A DNA stretch of 62,768 bases, taken from Rhodobacterales bacterium (GTDB lineage: Bacteria > Pseudomonadota > Alphaproteobacteria > Rhodobacterales > Rhodobacteraceae). Shown in pieces: positions 26,321 to 36,011 of the stretch (the first letter of the stretch is position 1; each line of letters begins with the position of its first letter). The notes below the pieces were generated by a model that saw nothing but the letters and a program-made list of their open reading frames with translations, was not told the DNA's origin and made no database searches. The position numbers were made by a program, and so were the translations under genes. The stretch spans positions 1 to 62,768 of the forward strand of contig JANYFE010000069.1 in assembly GCA_025362795.1 (NCBI GenBank). The letters are read 5' to 3'.

Positions 26321-28189
26321 TTAGCCAACATCATCAAAGCTGGCGTAATTGGCGCGGTACAGTCCGGCATACAGCCCTGCCTCGCGCAGCAATTCGGCAT
26401 GGGTGCCGCTTTCGACCAGCCGCCCGGCTTGCAGCACCATGATCTTGTCGGCATGGCGGACCGTCGCCAGGCGGTGGGCAATGACCAGACCCGTGCGGCC
26501 CCTGAGCAGGATCGCCAATGCGCGCTGGATCACCTGTTCGGTGGCGCTGTCGATGCTGGCCGTGGCCTCGTCCAGCACCAGAATACGGGCATCTGCCACC
26601 AGCGCCCGGGCGAAGCTGAGCAGTTGGCGCTGCCCGGTGGACAGGCTGCCGCCCCGTTCGCCCAGCATGGTGTCATAACCCTGCGGCAAGGCGCGGATGA
26701 ACGGATCGGCCCCAAGTGCCGTGGCGGCGGCGATGATGTCGTCGCGGCTGGCGCTGTCCTTGTTGTAGCGGATGTTGTCCAGAATGGTGCCGGTGAACAG
26801 GAACGGTTCTTGCAGGACCATCGCGATCTGACGGCCCAAGGAGGCTTGCGTGACCTGCCGCACATCGTGGCCGCCGACCAGAACCGCGCCTTCGGTCACG
26901 TCGTAGAACCGATGGATCAGCGCCATCGCACTGGATTTGCCCGACCCTGTGGGCCCGACCAGCGCGACGGTTTGCCCCGGCTCTACCCGAAAGGAAATGT
27001 CCTGGAGGACCAGTTGGTTCGGTTCATAGCCGAAACTCACCTGCCGGAATTCGACAGAGCCGTCGGTTTCAGGCAAATCCACCGCGCCGGGCTGATCCTG
27101 GATCGAGATTGCGACGTCCAGCACTTCGATCAGCCGCTGACCAGAGGCCATGGCGCGCTGCATCACCGAATACTGGATGGTGAGGGACCGGATCGGATCA
27201 AAAAACCGCTGGATGTAGAACAGGAAGGCGACCATGACGCCCACATCCAGACGGTGATCCAGCACCATCGAGCCGCCCAGCACCACGACAAGCGACATGG
27301 CAAGGCCGGTCAGCGTATCGACCACCGGCACCAGAATCTGGGCCAGTTTGGCGGCCCACAGATGCGTTGCAAGATTGGCCTGCACCTTTGCGTCATAGAG
27401 TTGCGCGTTCAGGGTTTCGCGCCCCATCGCCTGCACGGTGCGCACGGCGTGGATGCCTTCGGCCAAGGCGCCATTGACGGCCGAATTCGTCTCATGTGCC
27501 TTGATGAAGGCGTCGCGCGCCATGGGCAGCCAGAAAATCCGCACCACGAACAGCACCGGCAAGACCGAGAGTGTGATCAGACCCAGCCCGGGGTCCAGAT
27601 ACAGCATCAGGGTGATGATGCCGAACAGCAGCACGATGTCACCGACCGAAAGGACGGAGGTTTCCAGAAACTCTTGCATAGAGCCGACATCACCTTGCAG
27701 GCGCGACATCAGGCGGCCCACTTCGGTCTTGTCCATGAACGACAGCGACACCCGTTGCAGATGGGCGAACATGGCGCGGCGGATGTCAAACAGGACGTTT
27801 TCGGCGGCCTTGCCGACCACGGTTTCCTGCACATGGCTGGCGACAAAGTTCAGGGCGATGACGATGCCGAAGGCGACAAGGGACTGATACAAGACCGGCA
27901 TTCCGGCCGGTCCCACCATGACGCCCTTGTCGATGGCGCGGCGGATGATCATCGGAATGGCCAGCTGTGTCACGGTAAAGACCAGCACCGCCACGACGGA
28001 AATCACGAATTGCCGGCGGTAGGGCCGCACGAAGGCACCGATCCGCCGGATGATCTGGGGATCGAACACCCGCCCGAACATCTCTTCCTCAATCCGGTGC
28101 GAGCCTACGACGGCCCGCAAGGTCGGGGCACCCGGCGCGGATTCGCGGTCGGACTGGTAGTCTTGTTCCACGGCGGTCTGGTCGATCAT
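26321..28189 (-). CDS. ABC exporter half-transporter 2 (membrane + ATPase)
   Basis: The 622-residue protein has an N-terminal six-helix exporter domain (RQFVISVVAVLVFTVTQLAIPMIIRRAIDKG...). The ATPase domain has Walker A GPTGSGKSS, signature LSTGQRQLLSFARAL and Walker B ILVLDEATASID; Thr replaces the usual second-position Gly of LSGGQ. It overlaps the upstream half-transporter by four bases, so the two probably form a heterodimeric multidrug/lipid-type exporter. The substrate is unknown. Confidence 0.9.
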   Translation of the reverse strand: MIDQTAVEQDYQSDRESAPGAPTLRAVVGSHRIEEEMFGRVFDPQIIRRIGAFVRPYRRQFVISVVAVLVFTVTQLAIPMIIRRAIDKGVMVGPAGMPVLYQSLVAFGIVIALNFVASHVQETVVGKAAENVLFDIRRAMFAHLQRVSLSFMDKTEVGRLMSRLQGDVGSMQEFLETSVLSVGDIVLLFGIITLMLYLDPGLGLITLSVLPVLFVVRIFWLPMARDAFIKAHETNSAVNGALAEGIHAVRTVQAMGRETLNAQLYDAKVQANLATHLWAAKLAQILVPVVDTLTGLAMSLVVVLGGSMVLDHRLDVGVMVAFLFYIQRFFDPIRSLTIQYSVMQRAMASGQRLIEVLDVAISIQDQPGAVDLPETDGSVEFRQVSFGYEPNQLVLQDISFRVEPGQTVALVGPTGSGKSSAMALIHRFYDVTEGAVLVGGHDVRQVTQASLGRQIAMVLQEPFLFTGTILDNIRYNKDSASRDDIIAAATALGADPFIRALPQGYDTMLGERGGSLSTGQRQLLSFARALVADARILVLDEATASIDSATEQVIQRALAILLRGRTGLVIAHRLATVRHADKIMVLQAGRLVESGTHAELLREAGLYAGLYRANYASFDDVG

Positions 28190-30027
28190 TGCGCCGCCTC
28201 GCGATCCGAGCCGTGGGTTTGCAGGTCATACAAGGCCCGGTAGCGGCCCCTCAAGGCCAGCAGCTCGGCGTGGGTGCCCTGTTCGATCACATGGCCCTTG
28301 TCCAGAAACAGGATGCGGTCGGCATGCAGCAGCGAATTCAGACGATGCGCCACGATCAGCGTGACCCGGTCCGCCGCACCCTTTTGCAGCGCGGTGCGGA
28401 TGCGCGCCTCGGTGTTCGCATCGACCGCTGCGGTGCTGTCGTCGAATACCAGAACGGCCGGATTGGGCATCAAGGACCGGGCGATTGCCACCCGCTGTTT
28501 TTGCCCGCCGGACAACGAGGCACCACGCTCGCCGACGATCGTGCGATAGGTGCGCGACAGACCGGAGATATGGGCGTGGATTTGCGCGTGTTGCGAAGCT
28601 TGCTCGATCTGGTCCGGCGCGGCCCAGGGGTCAGCGTAGGCGATGTTGTTTTCCAGCGTCGTGGTGAACAGGAACACATCTTGCGCCACCACCGACACGG
28701 CATTGCGAAGGCTGGCAAGGGTAACGCCGCGAATGTCCTGCCCGTCCAGCGTGATCCGCCCGCCGGTCACGTCGTAAAACCGCGGGATCAGGTGTGACAA
28801 GGTGGATTTGCCGCTGCCCGGTGGGCCGATCAGGCCGATGGTCTGGCCGCGCGCTGCGGTGAAGCTGAGGTTCGAGATCACCTTGGTGGCGGGGGCCGAG
28901 GGATAGGCGAAATCGACATTCTCGAACCGCAGCACACCGTCGGTCAGGGTCAGAACTTTGGCATCCGGTGCATCGGCGATGGCGGGGTCAAGGTCCAGAA
29001 ACGCAAAGACCCGCGCCCCGCATGTCGAGGTTCTGGCGAAGGAATTGACCAGCAGTCCCAACTGGCGCACCGGCATTTGCAGGATCGTCATGAAGGTCAG
29101 AAACGCGGTCAGCGTGCCGACCGACATCTGCCCTGCCATCACCTTGGCGCCGCCGACCCACAGCACCAGCCCCATCGCCACCAGAAACGACAGCGTCATG
29201 ATCCCGGTCGAGCGCACCCGGATATCCACCCGCTCATGCGCCAGATCGAGCGCTGAGTCCGAAGCTTTGTCGAACTTTTCCTGCTCATGCGCCCCGGCAT
29301 AGAAAGCCCGCACCACGCGGATACCGCCCAGATTTTCCTCCATCACGCGGCTAAGCACCGACATGCGGTCTTGCAGGTCGCGCCATGTCAGCCGCAGCCG
29401 CAATTGCGCGATGGACGAGGACCAGCCGACGATGGGCACGAAACTGAGGGACATCAGACCCAGCACGGGGTCGATGCGCAGCAGCATCACGCCGCCAAAG
29501 CCGATGAGGATGGTCAGAAGGACAAGCCGGTTGAGGCCGGTCGAGAAGTACTGGCGCGCACCGTCCACGTCCAACAGGCCCAGGGTGATCAAGTCGCCGG
29601 AATGGACGGAATCGTGGAAACCATAGCTTAACCGCTGCACCTGTTCGTAAAACCGCAGCCGCAGTTCAACGCCCGAGTGATGGTTCACCGCCTCGCTGAA
29701 ATAGTTCTGGAAAGTGGTGAACACGCCGCGCAGCGCCGACACGATCAGCACAAGGACGGCAGTGGCCATCAGCGCCGATTTGGCCGCAGCAGGGTCACTC
29801 GCAAAAAGCTGCGTCTGGTCAATCGCCCGACCCAAGAGGCGCGGGATGATCAGCTGCATGGTGGCGGAAAACAGGGTGGCGACCAGCGCGAATGTCACCT
29901 GCCACGGCGTCAGCCAGGCGATCCGCGTCATGCGCCACAACGTGATCAGCCCCGCCCGCCAGCTTTTGGCGTCGTCGATGGCCATGACCTCTAACGGGCG
30001 GCGGATCGGGAAGTTCGGCGGAGTCAC
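28186..30027 (-). CDS. ABC exporter half-transporter 1 (membrane + ATPase)
   Basis: The protein is up to 613 residues: an exporter membrane domain followed by an ATPase with Walker A GPPGSGKST, signature LSGGQKQRVAIARSL and Walker B VLVFDDSTAAVD (the usual catalytic Glu is Asp-Ser). Its partner carries normal Walker B but a changed signature, a pattern typical of heterodimers with one degenerate site. The start is uncertain: GTG at 30027 gives the longest form, while ATG at 29985 (AGAGG upstream) gives 599 residues. Confidence 0.88.
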   Translation of the reverse strand: MTPPNFPIRRPLEVMAIDDAKSWRAGLITLWRMTRIAWLTPWQVTFALVATLFSATMQLIIPRLLGRAIDQTQLFASDPAAAKSALMATAVLVLIVSALRGVFTTFQNYFSEAVNHHSGVELRLRFYEQVQRLSYGFHDSVHSGDLITLGLLDVDGARQYFSTGLNRLVLLTILIGFGGVMLLRIDPVLGLMSLSFVPIVGWSSSIAQLRLRLTWRDLQDRMSVLSRVMEENLGGIRVVRAFYAGAHEQEKFDKASDSALDLAHERVDIRVRSTGIMTLSFLVAMGLVLWVGGAKVMAGQMSVGTLTAFLTFMTILQMPVRQLGLLVNSFARTSTCGARVFAFLDLDPAIADAPDAKVLTLTDGVLRFENVDFAYPSAPATKVISNLSFTAARGQTIGLIGPPGSGKSTLSHLIPRFYDVTGGRITLDGQDIRGVTLASLRNAVSVVAQDVFLFTTTLENNIAYADPWAAPDQIEQASQHAQIHAHISGLSRTYRTIVGERGASLSGGQKQRVAIARSLMPNPAVLVFDDSTAAVDANTEARIRTALQKGAADRVTLIVAHRLNSLLHADRILFLDKGHVIEQGTHAELLALRGRYRALYDLQTHGSDREAAQ

Positions 30028-30074
30028 GGCAAATCTGCTTGGTCAGGATTGGTGAGATGAATCGCGGATCGGAT

Positions 30075-30088
30075 GCGTTACGTAACGC
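30075..30088. promoter_or_regulatory. 14-base perfect palindrome GCGTTACGTAACGC
   Basis: A fully symmetrical 14-mer in the 227-base divergent gap between the ABC exporter and the formamidase operon, 48 bases from the exporter start and 167 from the formamidase start. It is a candidate operator; no regulator is adjacent. Nothing else definite is seen in 30028-30254. Confidence 0.45.
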
Positions 30089-30254
30089 CAATTCGGGGGG
30101 AGGTTCCAGCGGATAGGGCGGGTTATGCTAATAATCTTTATCAGAATATGCCCGATCTGAATGTGGGGATCCTGGTCCGTCAGCGCCAGCGCTTGAACCC
30201 CGCGCCGGATGGGGCGTAACCTTGCGGCTGCAACCGTTCGGGAAAGGTGCTGCG

Positions 30255-31199
30255 ATGTGCAGGGACTGCAATTATACGATCCACGGGGCGCAGCACCATT
30301 TTGGCTGGGACAATGCGCTGCCGCCGGCAGAACGGGTGGAGCCGGGGTCAACGATCCTGTTCCATTGCCTTGACTCGTCGGCGGGCCAGTTCAGCCCAGC
30401 CTCCACGGTTGCCGATGTCGGCACACTGGATTTCGGCAAGGTCAATCCGGTCAGCGGCCCGATCTATGTGGCGGGGGCCGAACCCGGTGACGCCCTGAAA
30501 ATCACGATCGACAGTTTTGCGCCGTCAGGCTGGGGCTGGACCGCGAACATTCCGGGCTTTGGTCTGCTGGCGGACCAATTCCAAGACCCGGCATTGGCCT
30601 TGTGGAAATATGATCCGGCAAGTCTTGCCCCTGCCCTGTTCGGTGCCCATGCCCGCGTGCCGCTGAAACCCTTTGCCGGGACGATTGGCAACGCGCCTGC
30701 CGAGAAGGGCCTGCATTCTGTCGTTCCGCCGCGCCGGGTTGGCGGCAATCTGGATATCCGCGATCTGGCGGCGGGCACCACGCTGTATCTGCCGGTCGAG
30801 GTGGCGGGGGCCTTGTTCAGCGTGGGTGACACGCATGCCGCACAAGGCGATGGCGAGGTCTGCGGGACGGCGATTGAAAGCCCGATGGATGTGGTGCTGA
30901 CGCTGGATCTGGTGAAGGGGGCAAACCTGAAAACGCCGCGCTTCACCACGCCCGGGCCGGTGACGCGCCATCTGGACGCCAAAGGATACGAAGTCACGAC
31001 CGGCATTGGCCCTGACCTGTTCAGCGGGGCGCGGGATGCGGTGTCGGGCATGATCGACCTGTTGTGCGCCACGCGTGGGCTGTCGGCGGTGGACGCCTAT
31101 ATGCTGGTCTCGACCTGTGGGGATCTGCGGATTTCGGAAATCGTCGACATGCCAAACTGGGTGGTCAGCTTTTATTTCCCGCGCTGCGTGTTTGAATAG
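30255..31199 (+). CDS. acetamidase/formamidase family protein
   Basis: The 314-residue protein matches the FmdA/AmdA family: HHFGWDNALPP near the N-terminus, PGDALKITI, HSVVPPRRVGGNLDIRDLAAGTTLYLPVEVAGALFSVGDTHAAQGDGEVCGTAIE and the terminal region. Members hydrolyse formamide, acetamide or related short amides to ammonia and acid. ATG at 30255 follows AAAGG at seven bases. It heads a same-strand cluster with an aminopeptidase-like hydrolase and a Dpp-type importer, suggesting breakdown of imported amides or peptide-like nitrogen compounds. Confidence 0.88.
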   Translation: MCRDCNYTIHGAQHHFGWDNALPPAERVEPGSTILFHCLDSSAGQFSPASTVADVGTLDFGKVNPVSGPIYVAGAEPGDALKITIDSFAPSGWGWTANIPGFGLLADQFQDPALALWKYDPASLAPALFGAHARVPLKPFAGTIGNAPAEKGLHSVVPPRRVGGNLDIRDLAAGTTLYLPVEVAGALFSVGDTHAAQGDGEVCGTAIESPMDVVLTLDLVKGANLKTPRFTTPGPVTRHLDAKGYEVTTGIGPDLFSGARDAVSGMIDLLCATRGLSAVDAYMLVSTCGDLRISEIVDMPNWVVSFYFPRCVFE

Positions 31200-31417
31200 G
31201 GTGGCGGTGACACAATGCTGCACAATGTTCAGGCTTGGCCCGGTGGATCAAGCGACTGTGGTCGGTGGCTGGCGTCACGTCAGCTTGACTCAAACTATTT
31301 CAGGGTTAAAGTTTCTTCTGCAAGCCGTTCTGCCCGAAAACTTGGCAGCTGCAACAAGATGGGCCCAAGCTGTCGATCAAAGGCTATGCAAGCTGCAGGG
31401 ATGAACAGGGGTCGGCG

Positions 31418-32320
31418 ATGAATTTAGCGACGAAAATGGTCGAGGGGCGCGCCCCGTTCGGGCCATATGAAACGTGGTACCGGGTGACGGGCGATCTGAA
31501 GTCCGGCAAGGCACCGATCTTCCTGCTGCACGGCGGGCCGGGTGTCGCCCATAACTATATCGACAGCTACAAGCTGCTGGCAGAGGACGGGCGGGCGGTC
31601 ATCCATTACGACCAGATCGGCTGCGGACTATCCACCCATCTGCCGGACAAGACCGGCGCGTTCTGGACACCGCAGTTGTTTGTGGACGAGTTGGAAAACT
31701 TGATCGATCACCTGGGCCAAAGGGCGGGTTTTCACGTTTTGGGGCAAAGCTGGGGCGGGATGCTGGGTGCGGAATACGGGGTGCGGCGGCCACAGGGCCT
31801 GAAAAGCCTGACCATCGCCAATTCGCCCGCGTCACTGGCAACCTGGAGTCGCGAAGCGATGCGCCAGCGCAAAGACATGCCGCAGGACATTCAGGATGCG
31901 CTGAACACGCATGAAGCCAGCGGGGATTATGACGACCCGGCATATAAAGCGGCAACCGACTGGGTTTATGCCCGTCACGTCTGCCGGGTCGTGCCAAATC
32001 CGCCCGAAGTGGCTGCGAGTTTTGCGCAGATGGCCCTTGATCCCACAGTCTACCACACGATGAACGGGCCGAATGAGTTCTTTGTCGTCGGCACGCTGAA
32101 AAACTGGGATATTACGCCTGAACTGCACAAGATCAATGTGCCGACGCTGATCATCTCGGGCCGCCATGACGAAGCGACGCCGACCTGTGTGCAGCCCTAC
32201 AAGGACCATATCAAAGGGTCAAAATGGGTGATCTTTGAAGACAGCAGCCACATGCCTCATGTCGAGGAAAAGGCGCTGTGCATGGCGACTGTCGGGGCTT
32301 TTCTGGACGAAAACGACTAA
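31418..32320 (+). CDS. proline iminopeptidase-like alpha/beta hydrolase
   Basis: The 300-residue hydrolase has the oxyanion motif HGGPG (38-42), nucleophile Ser111 in GQSWGG, and likely Asp251 (SGRHDEATP) and His278 (SSHMPHVE) to complete the triad. This subfamily comprises proline iminopeptidases and L-amino-acid amidases. It has no signal peptide, so it is cytoplasmic. It lies 31 bases before the peptide-binding-protein gene and probably processes imported short peptides or amino-acid amides. The 31200-31417 gap upstream shows nothing definite. Confidence 0.85.
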   Translation: MNLATKMVEGRAPFGPYETWYRVTGDLKSGKAPIFLLHGGPGVAHNYIDSYKLLAEDGRAVIHYDQIGCGLSTHLPDKTGAFWTPQLFVDELENLIDHLGQRAGFHVLGQSWGGMLGAEYGVRRPQGLKSLTIANSPASLATWSREAMRQRKDMPQDIQDALNTHEASGDYDDPAYKAATDWVYARHVCRVVPNPPEVAASFAQMALDPTVYHTMNGPNEFFVVGTLKNWDITPELHKINVPTLIISGRHDEATPTCVQPYKDHIKGSKWVIFEDSSHMPHVEEKALCMATVGAFLDEND

Positions 32321-32351
32321 CCAAAAAAACCAAACCAACCGGGAGACTGAA

Positions 32352-34010
32352 ATGAAGCAATTTTTGATGGCCACGGCTGCGGTCGGTCTGCTGGCTGGCA
32401 CGCTGGCGCCGGCCAATGCGGAATATCTGCCCGAACATCGCGGCGGCACGATGCGTCTGGTGGCACGGTCTGCCGCCGGCACCATAGATCCGCAAATCAA
32501 CTACACGTTGCAATACTGGCAGATCTATCAGAATCTGTATAGCGGGCTTTTGGCCTTCAAAAAGGCGCCGGGTGAGGCGGGGTTCAGCAAGGTGCCCAAC
32601 CTTGCAGAGGCGATGCCCGAAGTCAGCAATGACGGCAAAACCTATACGTTCAAGCTGCGCAAGGGTATCAAGTTTTCCAACGGCCAGGACCTGACCACCA
32701 AGGACGTTGTCGCCTCGTTCCAGCGTATTTTCAAAGTGTCCAGCCCGACCGCCGGCGGCTTTTATTCCGTCATTGTCGGTGCGGACAAATGCCTGAAGGA
32801 TGCTGCAACCTGCACGCTGGAAGGCGGCGTTGTGGGGAATGAGGCTGCGGGCACCGTCACCATCAACCTGAACGCGCCGGACGCCGAGTTCTTTGACAAG
32901 ATCGCCCTGCCCCATGCCGCGATCCTGCCGGCCGACACACCGACCCAGGATGTGGGGTCCAGCCCGATCCCCGGCACCGGTCCGTATTACATTTCGGCCT
33001 ATGACCCCAACAAGGGCATGACGATGAGCCGCAATCCCAACTTCAAAGTCTGGAGCGAGGAGGCACAGCCGGATGGCTATCCGGACGTCGTGCAATACGA
33101 CTTTGGGCTGACGGACGAAGCGGAAGTGACCGCCGTGCAGAATGGCGAGGCGGACTGGATGTTCGATCAGCCGCCGACCGACCGTCTGGGCGAGATCGGC
33201 ACGAAATATGCCGATCAGGTGTTTTTGAACACGCTTACCGCGTGGTGGTATGCGCCGATGAACGTGAACCTGCCGCCCTTTGACAATCTGAAGGCGCGTC
33301 AGGCCGTCAACTATGCGCTGGACCGCAATGCCTTGGTCAACCTGTTTGGCGGCCCGGTTCTGGCCAGCCCGATCTGTCAGGTTCTGCCGCCGGGATTCCC
33401 CGGCCATGTCGACTATTGCCCTTATAGCAAGGATCCGGGTGCCAAATGGTCGGCCCCTGATCTGGAGAAAGCCAAGCAACTGGTCGAGGAATCGGGCACC
33501 AAGGGCCAGAAAGTGACGATCATTGCCGAAGATACCGCGGTGTCCAAGGCCATCGGCACCTACATGCAGTCCGTGCTGACCGATATTGGCTATGATGCGC
33601 AGGTCAAGCCGATCTCGCCGAATATCCAGTTCACCTATATCCAGAACACCAACAACAAGGTCCAGATCTCGATCAGCCAATGGTATCAGGACTATCCGGC
33701 GGCGTCGGACTTTCTGAACATCCTGTTCGGTTGTTCGTCGTTCACCCCGGGTTCGGACAGCTCGATCAACATCTCGGGTTTCTGTGACAAGGACATCGAC
33801 GCCAAGATGAAAGCGGCGCTGGCCTTGGGCGTGACCGACCCCGAGGCCGCCAACAAGATGTGGGCGGAAATCGACCGCGCCGTGGTGGACCTGGCGCCGA
33901 TCGCGGCCTTGTTTACCCCAAGGCACGTGGACTTTACCTCCAAGCGGGTCGGGAATTTCCAGTTCAACTCGCAGTTCTACTGGATGATCACGCAGTCCTG
34001 GGTTCAATGA
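32352..34010 (+). CDS. peptide/amide ABC transporter substrate-binding protein (family 5)
   Basis: The 552-residue periplasmic protein has a signal peptide (MKQFLMATAAVGLLAGTLAPANA). The family-5 layout is GTMRLVARSAAGTIDPQINY, PNLAEAMPEVSNDGKTYTFKLRKGIKFSNGQDLTTKDVVASF, then ARQAVNYALDR. The ATG at 32352 follows GGGAG. It delivers oligopeptides, dipeptides or similar compounds to the DppBCDF-type complex encoded next. Ligand preference cannot be read from sequence, although the adjacent amidase and peptidase suggest nitrogenous compounds. Confidence 0.92.
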   Translation: MKQFLMATAAVGLLAGTLAPANAEYLPEHRGGTMRLVARSAAGTIDPQINYTLQYWQIYQNLYSGLLAFKKAPGEAGFSKVPNLAEAMPEVSNDGKTYTFKLRKGIKFSNGQDLTTKDVVASFQRIFKVSSPTAGGFYSVIVGADKCLKDAATCTLEGGVVGNEAAGTVTINLNAPDAEFFDKIALPHAAILPADTPTQDVGSSPIPGTGPYYISAYDPNKGMTMSRNPNFKVWSEEAQPDGYPDVVQYDFGLTDEAEVTAVQNGEADWMFDQPPTDRLGEIGTKYADQVFLNTLTAWWYAPMNVNLPPFDNLKARQAVNYALDRNALVNLFGGPVLASPICQVLPPGFPGHVDYCPYSKDPGAKWSAPDLEKAKQLVEESGTKGQKVTIIAEDTAVSKAIGTYMQSVLTDIGYDAQVKPISPNIQFTYIQNTNNKVQISISQWYQDYPAASDFLNILFGCSSFTPGSDSSINISGFCDKDIDAKMKAALALGVTDPEAANKMWAEIDRAVVDLAPIAALFTPRHVDFTSKRVGNFQFNSQFYWMITQSWVQ

Positions 34011-34023
34011 CCGGTCCAGACGC

Positions 34024-35040
34024 ATGACCGCTGCGGGCCCAACCGTCCCTGCAACCAGCCGTGGCCCCTGGGCCACGGCGCTGAACCGGCTGGCACATGA
34101 TCGCACCGCGCTGGTGGCGCTGGCGGTGTTTGTTCTGGTGGTAATCGCTTGCCTGCTGGCCCCGGTTTACGCCTGGTGGGCCGGGGTGGAGCCGTTCAAA
34201 TCGACGCTCGACGCCGTTCTAACCATTGACGGCGTGCAACAGCCGGTGATGGAGCTGCCGACGACCGGCCTTGCTTTGGGCTATACTCCGATCGGTCCAA
34301 CCTGGCGGCCCGGCAACTATTTTCTGGGCGCCGACAATCAAGGCCGCGATGTGATGGCACGGCTGCTGTATGGCGGGCTGAATTCGATCATCATCGCGGG
34401 AACGGCGACTGGGTTCACGCTGATCTTCGCCACATTGTTCGGGCTGCTGGCGGGCTTTTTTGGTGGCGTTATCGACATGATCCTGTCGCGCATCCTGGAT
34501 GTGCTATGGGCTTTTCCGGTCTATCTGCTGGCCATCTCGCTTTCGATCGTGCTGATCACACAAGGTCTTTCCATCGGGCCGTTCGTTATCGATTCAGGGT
34601 CGTTGTGGCTGCCGATCTTCATCATAGGCGTAATCTATATCCCCTATATTGCGCGGCCGGTCCGGGGTCAGGTCATGGCGCTGCGCAACAGCGATTTCGT
34701 GATGGCCGCCATTGGATTGGGTGCGCCGAGTCACCGCATTTTGTGGAAAGACATCCTGCCCAACATCTCTACCACGCTGATCGTCTTCGTGCCGATCATG
34801 ATGGCGCTGAACATGCTGACGGAAAGTGCGCTGTCCTTTCTGTCAATCGGCGTGCAGCCGCCGGACGCAAGCTGGGGTACGATCATTCAGGATGGTCAGG
34901 GATTGCTCTATACCCGCCCCGCCGTCGCCCTGGCCCCCGGCTTCATGATCGTGATTTCGGTCCTGTCTCTGAATGTCTTTGGGGATGGCTTGCGCGACGC
35001 GCTGGACCCGAAGTCCAAGATCAAACTGGGGCGCGCCTGA
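34024..35040 (+). CDS. dppC: peptide ABC transporter permease (DppC type)
   Basis: The 338-residue inner-membrane protein has the DppC N-terminal segment and GxDxxGRDVMARLLYGGLNS motif (FLGADNQGRDVMARL). The EAA-like docking loop FVMAAIGLGAPSHRIL is near residue 225, and the end is SLNVFGDGLRDALDPKSK. The large periplasmic loop after helix 1 (PFKSTLDAVLTIDGVQQP) is a subfamily trait. Its gene precedes dppB, the reverse of the common dppBC order. Gene symbol by family only. Confidence 0.88.
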   Translation: MTAAGPTVPATSRGPWATALNRLAHDRTALVALAVFVLVVIACLLAPVYAWWAGVEPFKSTLDAVLTIDGVQQPVMELPTTGLALGYTPIGPTWRPGNYFLGADNQGRDVMARLLYGGLNSIIIAGTATGFTLIFATLFGLLAGFFGGVIDMILSRILDVLWAFPVYLLAISLSIVLITQGLSIGPFVIDSGSLWLPIFIIGVIYIPYIARPVRGQVMALRNSDFVMAAIGLGAPSHRILWKDILPNISTTLIVFVPIMMALNMLTESALSFLSIGVQPPDASWGTIIQDGQGLLYTRPAVALAPGFMIVISVLSLNVFGDGLRDALDPKSKIKLGRA

Positions 35041-36011
35041 TGACCTATGCCGTGCTGCAACGTCTGGGGCAGATGATTTTTGTCATGGTCGGCATTTCGA
35101 TGCTGGTGTTCCTGATCTTTTTCGGGACACCCGGCGTGGACCCTGCGGCGCGGATTGCGGGGCGCAATGCCTCGCCAGAGGTACTGCAGGCGGTGCGGAT
35201 CAGCTTTGGCTTTGATCAGCCATTTTACGTGCAATACCTGACCATGATGAAGAAAATCTTCGTCACCGGCGATCTGACATCCTTCGTCAACCGCGGCTGG
35301 AAAGTTGTGCCCGCCGTGCTGGACACCGTCCCGGTCACGCTGTCCTTGGTGATCGGTGCCGCCATATTGTGGATCATCTTCAGCCTGATCATCGGTGTGC
35401 TGGCCGCCGCCTACCGCGACACCTGGGTTGACAAGGTGCTGATGATCGCCGGCCTGATCGGGATTTCGATGCCGGTCTATTGGCTGGGCGAGGTCATGAA
35501 CCTGGTCACCCAGAGCCGGTTTCACGATACCTGGCTGTTTTCCTGGGTGCCGCCGCTGGGATACAAGAACCTGATGGATGATCCGAAGGGCTGGTTCCTG
35601 ACGCTGATCATCCCCTGGATCACGCTGTCGATCCTGTACATCGGCCTTTATGGCCGCGTCCTGCGCGCCGCGATCACCGAGGCGCTGCAAGAGGATTACA
35701 TCCGCACCGCCCGCGCCAAGGGGCTGTCAGAGACCCGCATTCTGCTGCGCCATGCCCTGCGCACCTCGCTGATCGGGTTCGTGACGTTGTTCGGGCTGGA
35801 TTTTGGGGCACTGGTCGGCGGATCGGCTTTGTTGACCGAGGTGGTGTTCGGCCTTCAGGGCGTCGGCAAGCTGACCTTCGACGCGCTGCAAAACCTTGAC
35901 CTGCCGGTGATCATGACGACCGTCCTTTATGCCAGCTTTTTCGTCGTCCTGGCCAATGCCGTGGTCGATGTCGTCTACATCATCCTTGATCCGCGCGTGC
36001 GCGCCCCATGA
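35040..36011 (+). CDS. dppB: peptide ABC transporter permease (DppB type)
   Basis: The 323-residue permease starts MTYAVLQRLGQMIFVMVGISMLVFLIFF. The DppB docking loop Y-I-R-T-A-R-A-K-G-L-S-E-T-R-I-L-L-R-H-A-L-R is near residue 220 and the LLTEVVFGLQGVGKLTFDALQNLDLPVI region follows. The start is in the TGATG overlap with dppC, confirming translational coupling. It forms the channel with DppC. Confidence 0.9.
   Translation: MTYAVLQRLGQMIFVMVGISMLVFLIFFGTPGVDPAARIAGRNASPEVLQAVRISFGFDQPFYVQYLTMMKKIFVTGDLTSFVNRGWKVVPAVLDTVPVTLSLVIGAAILWIIFSLIIGVLAAAYRDTWVDKVLMIAGLIGISMPVYWLGEVMNLVTQSRFHDTWLFSWVPPLGYKNLMDDPKGWFLTLIIPWITLSILYIGLYGRVLRAAITEALQEDYIRTARAKGLSETRILLRHALRTSLIGFVTLFGLDFGALVGGSALLTEVVFGLQGVGKLTFDALQNLDLPVIMTTVLYASFFVVLANAVVDVVYIILDPRVRAP

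Noticed and set aside
26189-28243. 684-codon plus-strand open frame opposite the ABC exporter
   Set aside because: Composition (His/Gln/Asp-rich) and lack of motifs mark it as the mirror of a real high-GC coding frame.
32211-34106. 631-codon minus-strand frame opposite the peptide-binding protein
   Set aside because: It covers the signal peptide and fold of a clear family-5 binding protein on the plus strand; no independent evidence.
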